Positions 1-7,107 of a stretch of DNA of 20,566 bases are shown in pieces (within the stretch, counting starts at the first letter, position 1; the number at the start of each line of letters is the position of its first letter). Origin of the DNA: Bacteroidota bacterium (lineage in GTDB: Bacteria > Bacteroidota > Bacteroidia > Flavobacteriales > Flavobacteriaceae). Location of the stretch: contig JAEYZX010000109.1 in assembly GCA_023427845.1 (NCBI GenBank), forward strand, positions 1 to 20,566, given 5' to 3'. A program made the position numbers and the translations under genes. The notes under the pieces were generated by a model. That model was not told where the DNA came from and ran no database searches. It saw only the letters and a program-made list of their open reading frames with translations.

Positions 1-1257
1 ATCGTGAACAATCTGGTCGAAATCCGAAAGAAATACGTTTTGCTTGCACCAACCGGACGGGCCGCGAAAGTGATTGCCAATTATTCGCAGAAACCCGCTT
101 ATACGATCCACAAAAAAATCTACTTTCCAAAAAAAGGCGCGGGCGGTGGCGTAAGTTTCACGCTTCAGCAGAACAAACACAAGGATACGATTTTCATTGT
201 AGACGAATCGTCAATGATATCCGACAGTGACTCCGATTCGAAAATGTATGCCAACGGATCGCTGCTCGATGACCTGATTTCATACGTATATTCAGGTACA
301 AATTGTAAAATGATCCTTCTGGGCGATACGGCGCAGCTTCCTCCGGTAAAGCTTGATATTTCGCCTGCGCTTGATATTATGTCACTCGGAATGAATTACG
401 ACAAGCAGGTGCGGTTTATTGAACTCGACGAAGTGATGCGGCAGGAGGAGAATTCCGGTATCCTGCACAACGCTACCGAATTACGCGAATTACTTAAAGA
501 CGATTTTATACCTGAATTTAAATTTGAGCTCAACGGATTCAAGGATATCGTCCGCCTAACCGATGGCTACGACATACAGGATGCAATCAATTCGTCGTAT
601 AGCAATTTCAGCATCGAAGACACTTCGTTCATCGTTCGGTCGAACAAACGTGCAAATCAGTATAACCAACAAATTCGCATGCGCATCCTCGATAAGGAAA
701 GCGATCTGTCGACAGGCGATTATCTCATGGTGGTGAAGAATAATTATTTTTGGCTAAAAGAAACCGACGAGGCCGGATTCATTGCGAATGGCGATATTGT
801 TGAAGTGCTTGAAATATTTTCGATTAAGGAATTATACGGATTTAAGTTCGCCAGGGCCAAGATCAGGATGATCGATTATCCGAACCAACATCCGATTGAA
901 ACGGTACTGCTGCTTGATACACTCACGAGCGAATCGCCTTCGCTGACCTACGAACAGTCGAACCAGCTTTATCAGGAAGTCATGCTCGATTATGCCGATG
1001 AAAAACCAGCTTACAAACGTTTTCAGAAAGTCAAGGAAAACGAGTATTTCAATGCGTTACAAGTCAAATTCTCGTATGCGATCACCTGCCATAAATCGCA
1101 GGGCGGCCAATGGGATACCGTTTTCATAGAGCAACCCTATCTTCCAAACGGAATCGACCGCGATTATGTGCGATGGCTTTATACCGCGGTGACCCGAGCC
1201 AAAAGTAAACTGTACTTGATTGGATTCAAGGACGAGAGTTTCACCGAATATTCTTAA
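1..1257 (+). CDS. RecD-like ATP-dependent DNA helicase, 5'-truncated by the window edge
   Basis: The reading frame is open at base 1, so the true start lies to the left. A GTG at base 4 is not a credible start, because the first helicase motif (Walker A) is absent and should lie upstream. Visible superfamily 1B motifs, in order: motif Ia LLAPTGRAAK (bases 40-69), Walker B/motif II IFIVDESS (D and E codons at 202-207), motif III LLGDTAQLPP (about 316-345), motif V YAITCHKSQGGQWDTV (about 1075-1122) and motif VI YTAVTRAKSKLYLIG (about 1180-1224). This set is typical of RecD/RecD2 and UvrD_C_2-type C-terminal halves. The 418 visible codons fit a short flavobacterial RecD-like helicase of roughly 470-480 residues, not full RecD2 or RecBCD RecD; no recB or recC is near. 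Expected role: an ATP-driven 5'-3' DNA helicase in repair or replication, in the cytoplasm. The family is clear; the exact pathway is not. Confidence 0.9.
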   Translation: MVNNLVEIRKKYVLLAPTGRAAKVIANYSQKPAYTIHKKIYFPKKGAGGGVSFTLQQNKHKDTIFIVDESSMISDSDSDSKMYANGSLLDDLISYVYSGTNCKMILLGDTAQLPPVKLDISPALDIMSLGMNYDKQVRFIELDEVMRQEENSGILHNATELRELLKDDFIPEFKFELNGFKDIVRLTDGYDIQDAINSSYSNFSIEDTSFIVRSNKRANQYNQQIRMRILDKESDLSTGDYLMVVKNNYFWLKETDEAGFIANGDIVEVLEIFSIKELYGFKFARAKIRMIDYPNQHPIETVLLLDTLTSESPSLTYEQSNQLYQEVMLDYADEKPAYKRFQKVKENEYFNALQVKFSYAITCHKSQGGQWDTVFIEQPYLPNGIDRDYVRWLYTAVTRAKSKLYLIGFKDESFTEYS

Positions 1258-1275
1258 CTTAGCGAAAACACTGCT

Positions 1276-2001
1276 ATGAAAGTTATTGCCGTTATCCCAG
1301 CCCGATTTGACTCGACCCGATTTCCGGGAAAATTGATGGAAGACCTTGGCGGAAAAACAATTATTGCGCGAACGCTTGAAGCGGCAATCAATACGGGCCT
1401 TTTTGATGACGTTTTTGTAGCAACCGATTCCGATATCATTTTTACCGAAGTCATCAACAACGGTGGGAAAGCGATCATGAGCGTCAACACTCATGAGTCG
1501 GGCAGCGACCGTATTGCCGAAGCCATTGCAAATATGGATGTCGATATTGTCGTGAATGTTCAGGGCGATGAACCGTTTATCAACAAAGAGCCTTTGGAAA
1601 TGCTGCTTCGGGAATTTCGGAATGATACCAACAAAAAGATCGACCTTGGCTCGTTGATGCGCGAAATCACCGGCAGAGACGAAATCGGAAATCCAAACAA
1701 TGTCAAGGTCGTTGTCGACAATGAAAATTTTGCCTTGTACTTTTCAAGATCGGTGATTCCGTACCCACGCGATGAAGGACACAAAGGAAGGTATTTCCAG
1801 CACATCGGAATATACGCATTCAGAAAAGAGGCTTTGGCTGATTTCAGCAGATTACCGATCGGAGTGCTCGAAGCATCTGAAAAACTGGAACAGTTGCGCT
1901 ACCTTGAAAATGGCAAGCGGATCAAAATGGTCGAAACAGAGCACTTCAGCATTGGCATCGATACACCGGAAGACCTGGAAAAAGCGAGATCATTAATTTA
2001 G
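1276..2001 (+). CDS. kdsB: 3-deoxy-manno-octulosonate cytidylyltransferase (CMP-Kdo synthetase)
   Basis: This enzyme activates Kdo with CTP to form CMP-Kdo, the donor for building the lipopolysaccharide inner core. It is a soluble cytoplasmic enzyme. The 241-residue product has the expected family length. Signature segments: the N-terminal nucleotide-binding loop IPARFDSTRFPGK (residues 7-19), VATDSD at 48-53, the metal/CTP site NVQGDEP at 94-100, ALYFSRSVIP at 153-162, HIGIYAFR at 176-183, LEQLR at 204-208 and the C-terminal GIDTPEDLE at 227-235. The ATG at 1276 follows the helicase stop by 18 bases, so the two are probably co-transcribed. A weak promoter-like TAACTTAG (one mismatch to TAnnTTTG) overlaps the helicase stop. 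No lipopolysaccharide genes lie beside it; the location appears to be scattered housekeeping. Nothing essential looks missing. Confidence 0.96.
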   Translation: MKVIAVIPARFDSTRFPGKLMEDLGGKTIIARTLEAAINTGLFDDVFVATDSDIIFTEVINNGGKAIMSVNTHESGSDRIAEAIANMDVDIVVNVQGDEPFINKEPLEMLLREFRNDTNKKIDLGSLMREITGRDEIGNPNNVKVVVDNENFALYFSRSVIPYPRDEGHKGRYFQHIGIYAFRKEALADFSRLPIGVLEASEKLEQLRYLENGKRIKMVETEHFSIGIDTPEDLEKARSLI

Positions 2002-2008
2002 TTCTTTC

Positions 2009-2127
2009 GCCACCAATTTCAAGAAGTCCACAAATCAATTTCTGAACGGATTGATCGTGATAATCCCTAAAATATCCTTGCAGCTAATTGCTGATGCGGA
2101 CTAGGTTAATTCGTGAGAATTCGTGGC
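2009..2127. repeat. decayed repeat-like element with imperfect inverted ends, between kdsB and pheT
   Basis: The gap between the convergent 3' ends of kdsB and pheT contains no gene. The left end (2009-2027) and right end (2108-2127) form an imperfect inverted repeat: the reverse complement of the left end matches the right end in 16 of 20 aligned columns, with one gap. The word AATTCGT occurs at 2108, 2118 and 2139. Sequences of the GCCACGAATT ... AATTCGTGGC kind are, from memory, recurrent between genes in Flavobacterium genomes; that resemblance is recollection, not a search. It may act only as a shared 3' untranslated region. Confidence 0.4.
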
Positions 2128-2157
2128 ATTCATTCTGAAATTCGTCGCCAACGAGCC

Positions 2158-4578
2158 TTATCGTAAGGTTGCGCCGAGTTCAGTTTCAAAGTTCTGCCGC
2201 AGTTTTCGCATTATTTTATCTACCTGTGCATCTGTCAATGTTTTCGTATTGTCCTGTATCGTAAAGCTTACGGCATACGACTTCTTGTTTTCGGGCAAAT
2301 TCGCGCCTTCATAAACATCAAATAAATTGATTTCCCTGAGAAGCGTTTTTTCGGTCTGGCGCGCGATTTTGTAAATAGCATCAAAGGCCACCGATTTATC
2401 GACAAGCAATGCCAAATCACGTCGAACCTGCGGATAACGCGGAATTTCATGGAAACGAATTTTGTTCGAAATCAATTTCAGCACCAAATCCCAGTTAAAA
2501 TCGGCGAAAAATACTTCTTGCTTGATGTCAAAATGTTTTAAAATCGACTTTTTGACTGTACCGAATTCCACTACGGTCTCTCCGTTTTGCACGATTGTGA
2601 TGCCTTCCGCAAATACGTCCGATACTAAGGGTTCCGAATAGGTTTTACTTATTCCTAATCGCTGAAGCACACTGTTTACGAAACCTTTGAACAGGAAGAA
2701 ATCAGATGGCTTCTGCGCATTTGTCCAGCTTTCCGAAATCCGGTTTCCACTTGATATGAGCGTCAAGTGTTTGCGTTCGGTGTTTGTGGCATCAGATTTA
2801 TGATAGGTCTTTCCGAATTCAAACAATTTCAAATCGGAATTCCTTCTATTGATGTTGTATGAAACCGCTTCCAACGCCGAGAACAGCATGGATTGGCGCA
2901 TCACCGATAAATCGTGGCTTAGCGGATTCAGCATTGTTACGTTTGCTGACTCCTGCAGCATTTCAGAAAGCGAAATATAATCAGGAGTGGTCAGCGAGTT
3001 TGCCATCATCTCATGAAAACCAAGCGATGTGAGTTGATTTCCGATGATATTTTGAACTTTATAATCTTCGGTTCGTGGCGAATTTGAAACCGTCGCGTTT
3101 AGCTTTTTAGTAAAGTTGATGTTATTATAACCATATACGCGAAGGATTTCCTCGATGACGTCAATTTCACGATGCACGTCGACACGGTATGCCGGCACCG
3201 TGAGTCCGAGTCCGGCGTCGGATATGCTGTTGACCTTGATATCCAGTGATACCAAAATCTTCTTAATTGTCTCTTTGGGCAATTCCTGTCCAATGATTTT
3301 AGCTGCCTTTTCAAAGTTCAGCAGCACCGGGTGATCTTCTATTTTCTTCGGATAAATATCGACAATGTCTGATGTGATCTCACCACCTGCAACTTCCTGT
3401 ATCAGCAAGGCTGCACGTTTCAGCGCATATTCGGTTATTGTAGGGTCGATTCCACGTTCGAATCGGAAAGATGCGTCGGTGCTGAGTGAATGCCTTTTTG
3501 CGGTTTTTCTAACCGATACCGGATTGAAGTAGGCGCTTTCAAGGAAAATCGCATTTGTAGTCTCGGTCACTCCGGAACTTTTCCCGCCAAAAACACCTGC
3601 AATCGCAATCGGACCTTTCTCGTCACAAATCATCAAATCTTCTTCGTGAAGCGTGCGTTCGATATCGTCGAGCGTTGTAAATTTTGTACCACCATCGAGG
3701 GTTTTAACCGATAATTTACCGCTGATTTTAGCAGCGTCGAAAGCGTGGAGCGGCTGTCCGAGCTCATGCAGAACGTAATTCGTGACATCGACGACATTAT
3801 TTTTCGGAGTAATTCCAATTGAACGCAAACGGTTTTGCAGCCATTCGGGTGATGGTTTGACCGAAACACCGGAGATGGTTACACCGCAATATCTGGGAGC
3901 GAGTTTACTATCGTCGACCTTGACATCTATTTTCAACGTTCTTTTATCAATTCTGAAATTACTGACTGATGGCGTGATCAATTCGACGTGGACGTTCTTT
4001 TGAAGCAATCCCGCGCGAAGGTCGCGTGCCACACCCCAATGGCTCATTGCGTCGGCACGGTTTGGTGTAAGCCCGATTTCAAATACTTCGTCGTTCTCGA
4101 TTTTGAATACCGTAGCAACAGGAGTACCCGGTTTTAAATCGGCATCGAGAACCATGATGCCTTCGTGGCCTGAACCGAGTCCGAGTTCATCTTCAGCGCA
4201 AATCATTCCGTGGCTGTCCTGATCGCGGATTTTCCCTTTTTTTATCGTAAACGGATTCCCGTCTTTATCAAACAACACCGTACCGATTGTCGCTACAGGA
4301 ACCTTTTGACCCGCCGCAACATTCGCTGCTCCGCAAACAATCTGTACCGGGGTTCCGCTTCCGAGGTCGACCGTGGTTAATTTGAGCCGGTCGGCATTCG
4401 GATGCTGGACGCACGTCAAAACATGTCCAACAACAACGCCTTCGAGTCCGCCTATAACGGATTGGAATTTCTCGACCACTTCAACTTCAAGTCCGAGGTC
4501 GGTTAGCAATGCTGCGGTTTCGTCAGATTTCCAGTCGGTTTTTATGAATTGTTTTAACCAGTTGTACGATATTTTCAT
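2158..4578 (-). CDS. pheT: phenylalanyl-tRNA synthetase beta subunit
   Basis: The beta chain of the alpha2-beta2 enzyme that charges tRNA-Phe, acting in the cytoplasm. The 806-residue length is normal for the long bacterial form. Domains in order: N-terminal start MKISYNWLKQF, tRNA-binding OB-fold at about 40-155 (with HPNADRLK and CGAANV), B3/B4 domain at about 215-390 (editing region, with DVTNYVLHELGQPLHAFD and RFERGIDP), B5 domain at about 405-480, catalytic-like core at about 495-700, and the C-terminal anticodon-binding FDX-ACB domain at about 712-806 (PRYPQVRRDLALLV). The ATG at 4578 is chosen over an in-frame TTG at 4608, because that TTG falls inside the promoter motif at 4606-4613 and the family begins at MKIS. 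pheS is not adjacent, which is common in Bacteroidota. The gene stands alone between two repeat-containing gaps. Confidence 0.97.
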   Translation of the reverse strand: MKISYNWLKQFIKTDWKSDETAALLTDLGLEVEVVEKFQSVIGGLEGVVVGHVLTCVQHPNADRLKLTTVDLGSGTPVQIVCGAANVAAGQKVPVATIGTVLFDKDGNPFTIKKGKIRDQDSHGMICAEDELGLGSGHEGIMVLDADLKPGTPVATVFKIENDEVFEIGLTPNRADAMSHWGVARDLRAGLLQKNVHVELITPSVSNFRIDKRTLKIDVKVDDSKLAPRYCGVTISGVSVKPSPEWLQNRLRSIGITPKNNVVDVTNYVLHELGQPLHAFDAAKISGKLSVKTLDGGTKFTTLDDIERTLHEEDLMICDEKGPIAIAGVFGGKSSGVTETTNAIFLESAYFNPVSVRKTAKRHSLSTDASFRFERGIDPTITEYALKRAALLIQEVAGGEITSDIVDIYPKKIEDHPVLLNFEKAAKIIGQELPKETIKKILVSLDIKVNSISDAGLGLTVPAYRVDVHREIDVIEEILRVYGYNNINFTKKLNATVSNSPRTEDYKVQNIIGNQLTSLGFHEMMANSLTTPDYISLSEMLQESANVTMLNPLSHDLSVMRQSMLFSALEAVSYNINRRNSDLKLFEFGKTYHKSDATNTERKHLTLISSGNRISESWTNAQKPSDFFLFKGFVNSVLQRLGISKTYSEPLVSDVFAEGITIVQNGETVVEFGTVKKSILKHFDIKQEVFFADFNWDLVLKLISNKIRFHEIPRYPQVRRDLALLVDKSVAFDAIYKIARQTEKTLLREINLFDVYEGANLPENKKSYAVSFTIQDNTKTLTDAQVDKIMRKLRQNFETELGATLR

Positions 4579-4605
4579 GCTTAGGGAGTAATTTTTAATG
4601 CCGGG

Positions 4606-4613
4606 CAAATATA
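4606..4613 (-). promoter_or_regulatory. candidate pheT promoter, -7 motif TATATTTG
   Basis: Read on the minus strand this is TATATTTG, an exact match to the Bacteroidota -7 consensus TAnnTTTG. A TTTC about 20 bases further upstream is a poor -33 match. Transcription would start near 4600, giving a leader of about 22 bases to the ATG at 4578, which supports that start codon. Inferred from motif and spacing only. Confidence 0.55.
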
Positions 4614-4714
4614 AACATTGCTCGTGGGAAGTGGAAAGAAAAAGCAGCCGAATTTAGTGGAAGATTGCCGAATTGCGAGTCGTGGCCCCGATGCGTGAAA
4701 TACAATTTGATTAT

Positions 4715-4744
4715 AACCTCCGAGGTCTTAAGACCTGCGAGGTT
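4715..4744. repeat. 30-base near-perfect palindrome
   Basis: The arms AACCTC ... GAGGTT flank an inner perfect 14-base palindrome AGGTCTTAAGACCT, separated by a two-base mismatch (CG against GC) on each side. The centre is at 4729/4730. It is not followed by a T run on either strand, so it is not a classical terminator. Short palindromes of the ACCTGCGAGGT kind recur between genes in Bacteroidota from memory; copy number here cannot be tested within the window. Confidence 0.7.
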
Positions 4745-4779
4745 TAGACGTGCGACGCTTGTGCTTAGCGGGTTGTGTC

Positions 4780-4855
4780 AGCCCGGGTTGCAGCGGCATC
4801 CTTTTACTGCTTTCTTTAAGCGGTAAAAGATAGAGCGGAAGACCGGATTAGCTGC
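4780..4855. repeat. hairpin-bearing dispersed intergenic element, flavobacterial type
   Basis: The core is a 12-base-pair stem: CTTTTACTGCTT (4801-4812), loop TCTTT, AAGCGGTAAAAG (4818-4829), complementary except for one T-G wobble. It is flanked by AGCCCGGGTTGCAGCGGCAT on the left and AGAGCGGAAGACCGGATTAG on the right. Read on the minus strand, the order AGCTA-ATCC-...-CCGCT-...-ATCTTTTA-stem-TAAAAGGATGCCGCT-...-CCCGGGCT matches what I remember as a frequently repeated intergenic sequence of Flavobacterium genomes. It lies just after the bestrophin gene, with 11 A residues (4856-4866) between. The flanks, not just the stem, appear conserved, which argues against a simple terminator. Function unknown. 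Confidence 0.6.
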
Positions 4856-4874
4856 AAAAAAAAAAAGAAACACC

Positions 4875-5738
4875 TTAAAGAATCTCCTCGACGTGCTTCT
4901 TGATGTTTTCGGCAATTTTCCTTGTCGGCAGATCATTCTCGTCGTTACCGAACGGATCTTCGATTTCATCGGCAATGAGTTCAAGGCTTGCAAGGACGTA
5001 GAAAATGAAAACGACTACCGGAATGACCAGATAGCCAAGTGAAAAGGCGTATCCGAACGGAAGCGTCATCACATAGAAGAAAATGAATTTTTTGATGAAC
5101 GCGCTGTAGGAGTAGGGAATGGGTGTGTTTTTGATCCGTTCGCATGAGCCCATAATATCGGTGAATGATTGCATTTCGGCATTCAGGATGATGAGCTGAT
5201 CGCCTGAAATCGCACCCGATTTATACATTTCGTCGATTTTACGGAATAATTTCAATGCAACCTGATTCGGAAGATGTTTGTGATGGTCGACATCCAGATC
5301 ACTGTCTTCAAACAGTTGCTTTGCCGTATCCTCATCACTTAAATGCCTGTGCAAGACCATCGCATAATGTGGAATGATTTTCCTGAAAAATGCACAATCA
5401 TCGTCATTGTGTAAGATTGCCGAGAGTTTGATTGCGAGATTCCTGCTATTGTTCACGAGTTGGCCCCAGAGCCGGCGGCCTTCCCACCAGCGGTCGTATG
5501 CCGTATTGGTGCGGAATACGAGTAACAACGAGATCACAAAACCCAGCATCCCGTGCATGATTGTGATGTTTTTGATGTAGCTCGCGTCGGAAAGCTGCCA
5601 GTACGACACTTCCATAAATCCGATCAACCCCGAATAAATCGCGATTGCGAACATAATCGGTAGTAGTTTCCGGAAGGTATCGCCACGGTGAAACCGAAAT
5701 ATAAAAGTGAACCAGTCTTTGGTGTTGTATGAAATCAT
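4875..5738 (-). CDS. bestrophin-like membrane channel
   Basis: A 287-residue inner-membrane protein of the bacterial bestrophin family (formerly UPF0187), whose characterised members form pentameric ion channels. Diagnostic segments: FRTNTAYDRWWEGRRLWG (residues 75-92) after a hydrophobic stretch at about 60-74, and ELIADEIEDPFG (253-264) near the C-terminus, followed by NDENDLP. Further membrane segments lie at about 25-45 and 217-252, in a helix-rich pattern with a long cytoplasmic middle section. The ATG at 5738 is preferred to a TTG at 5744. The gene starts 22 bases after the TolC stop on the same strand, so it is probably the last gene of the efflux operon. A TAGATTTG motif at 5742-5749 matches the -7 consensus but would leave almost no leader. 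Ion selectivity cannot be read from the sequence. Confidence 0.92.
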   Translation of the reverse strand: MISYNTKDWFTFIFRFHRGDTFRKLLPIMFAIAIYSGLIGFMEVSYWQLSDASYIKNITIMHGMLGFVISLLLVFRTNTAYDRWWEGRRLWGQLVNNSRNLAIKLSAILHNDDDCAFFRKIIPHYAMVLHRHLSDEDTAKQLFEDSDLDVDHHKHLPNQVALKLFRKIDEMYKSGAISGDQLIILNAEMQSFTDIMGSCERIKNTPIPYSYSAFIKKFIFFYVMTLPFGYAFSLGYLVIPVVVFIFYVLASLELIADEIEDPFGNDENDLPTRKIAENIKKHVEEIL

Positions 5739-5760
5739 GCGCAAATCTAATCAAAACCGA

Positions 5761-7107
5761 TCAACGAAGCGACAGGTTACCCGCCAATTCCTTTAGGGTG
5801 ATTTCTGAGAGTTTTGCCTGATAAAGTGCGTTGCTTAACCGTACGGTTGCATTCACATGATTGAGCTGAGCAGTTCGGAATTCGATTGTCGGAATTGTTC
5901 CGATGCGGAATTTTTCCATCGTGATATCGAGGTTTTGACGCGCGATTTCCTCGTTTCGGGTCTCGAGTTCGATCAGGCTGATATTGGTTAAATAGGTTTG
6001 ATATGCGGTTCCCAACTGCGCAAGCAATGCCTGATTTTGCTGTTCGATAACGATCTCAGAATTCTCGATCATAATTCTGGCCACGCGTTCGTTGCGATGC
6101 TGGTTGAGACCATCGAAAAGATTCAGCCGGGCGCTGAAACCATAATTAAAACCTTTTGCCGACGATCGCGACGTAAACCCGAGGCTTGATTCGGATTCTG
6201 CAAAATTGTAACCGGTATTGACACTCACGGTTGGATAGCGGCCGGCCTTGACCTGTTTCAATTGCAACTCCGCAATCCGTTTGTTTATGAGTTGCGCCTG
6301 CAACTGCGGATTTTGTTTGAGTGCGAGCGTCTCCAGAGCTGGAAGCAGCAATGTTCTATCGACATTAAACTCATCTTTTACGGAAAAGTCGATTTTTGTA
6401 TCGCGTGCCATCAACTGATTCAATGCAATTTTGGTATTTGCAATCAGTTCGCGCTGACGAAGCAGTGCCGTTTGATCGCTATTTATATCTACCTGGGCAT
6501 TAAGCACTTCGAGTTTGGACGATTTACCGATAGCAAACCGATTTTGAGCGAGCTCGACACGTTGTTGTGAAATTACCAACGTCGAATCGAGTGCGGCTAG
6601 CTGTTGGTATTGTTGAACAATATCATAGTAGGTCGCAATGACATCGCCAACGCGGGTCAGGACAACAAGCTGTTTTTCGGCCTCGCCAAGTTTTTGAAAT
6701 TCTTTTAACTGGTCGTAACGGGCAAACATCCGGAATCCGTCGAATACGGTCCAGTCGAGAACAACGCCATAATTCAGACTGTTGTTTCGTGCATCGTCAA
6801 GGGCAAGCACGGTCCCGTCGGAACGCGTTTGTGAGCTGTTCTGCACACTGTTGTTGTCGACCACCGAAGCTGCTACAGTCGGCAACATTCCTGCGTTTCC
6901 TATCGTCACATTTGTTTCGTCGATCCGCAGGTCATTTGACGCAATCCGGATATCGTAATTATTTTCAAGCGTGATTTTTACTGCTTCCTCAACCGTGAGA
7001 ATTTCCTGCGCCCCGGCAGCACCAGATAGTAGACCAATGACCAACAGTACGCAAACGCGAAGAAGCGTGGTCGGTTTTAATAAAACGGTGTATCTATTAT
7101 TTTTCAT
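5761..7107 (-). CDS. TolC-family outer membrane efflux protein
   Basis: The outer membrane channel of a tripartite efflux pump. The 448-residue product has a signal peptide (hydrophobic core LLRVCVLLVIGLLSG, likely cleavage after GAAGA at residue 33, leaving a mature start of QEILTVEEAVKI). Two OEP repeats follow, rich in long helices: the first half ends around RQRELIANTKIALNQLM, and the second starts near LPALETLALKQNPQLQ and includes GYNFAESESSLGF and LNLFDGLNQHRNE. The C-terminal helices end in AKLSEITLKELAGNLSLR. The start is the ATG at 7107; a TTG at 7125 would lie deeper in the upstream gene. The ATG is 11 bases inside the end of the RND pump gene, which suggests translational coupling. 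No lipidation cysteine is seen after the signal peptide, as in E. coli TolC and unlike OprM. Confidence 0.93.
   Translation of the reverse strand: MKNNRYTVLLKPTTLLRVCVLLVIGLLSGAAGAQEILTVEEAVKITLENNYDIRIASNDLRIDETNVTIGNAGMLPTVAASVVDNNSVQNSSQTRSDGTVLALDDARNNSLNYGVVLDWTVFDGFRMFARYDQLKEFQKLGEAEKQLVVLTRVGDVIATYYDIVQQYQQLAALDSTLVISQQRVELAQNRFAIGKSSKLEVLNAQVDINSDQTALLRQRELIANTKIALNQLMARDTKIDFSVKDEFNVDRTLLLPALETLALKQNPQLQAQLINKRIAELQLKQVKAGRYPTVSVNTGYNFAESESSLGFTSRSSAKGFNYGFSARLNLFDGLNQHRNERVARIMIENSEIVIEQQNQALLAQLGTAYQTYLTNISLIELETRNEEIARQNLDITMEKFRIGTIPTIEFRTAQLNHVNATVRLSNALYQAKLSEITLKELAGNLSLR

Noticed and set aside
1057..1494. Minus-strand ORF of 145 codons overlapping the helicase end and kdsB
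   Set aside because: It is antisense to two strongly supported genes, has no recognisable motif and no start context; it is a shadow frame.
4856..4866. Run of 11 A (T on the minus strand) after bestrophin as an intrinsic terminator
   Set aside because: No hairpin precedes the run between the stop codon and the T tract, so it does not meet the usual form, although it may aid termination.
5742..5749. TAGATTTG on the minus strand just before the bestrophin start, as a separate promoter
   Set aside because: The motif matches the -7 consensus, but only 3 bases separate it from the ATG, so the transcript would be leaderless or start within the gene; no -33 box is visible. Operon transcription from the efflux promoter is simpler.
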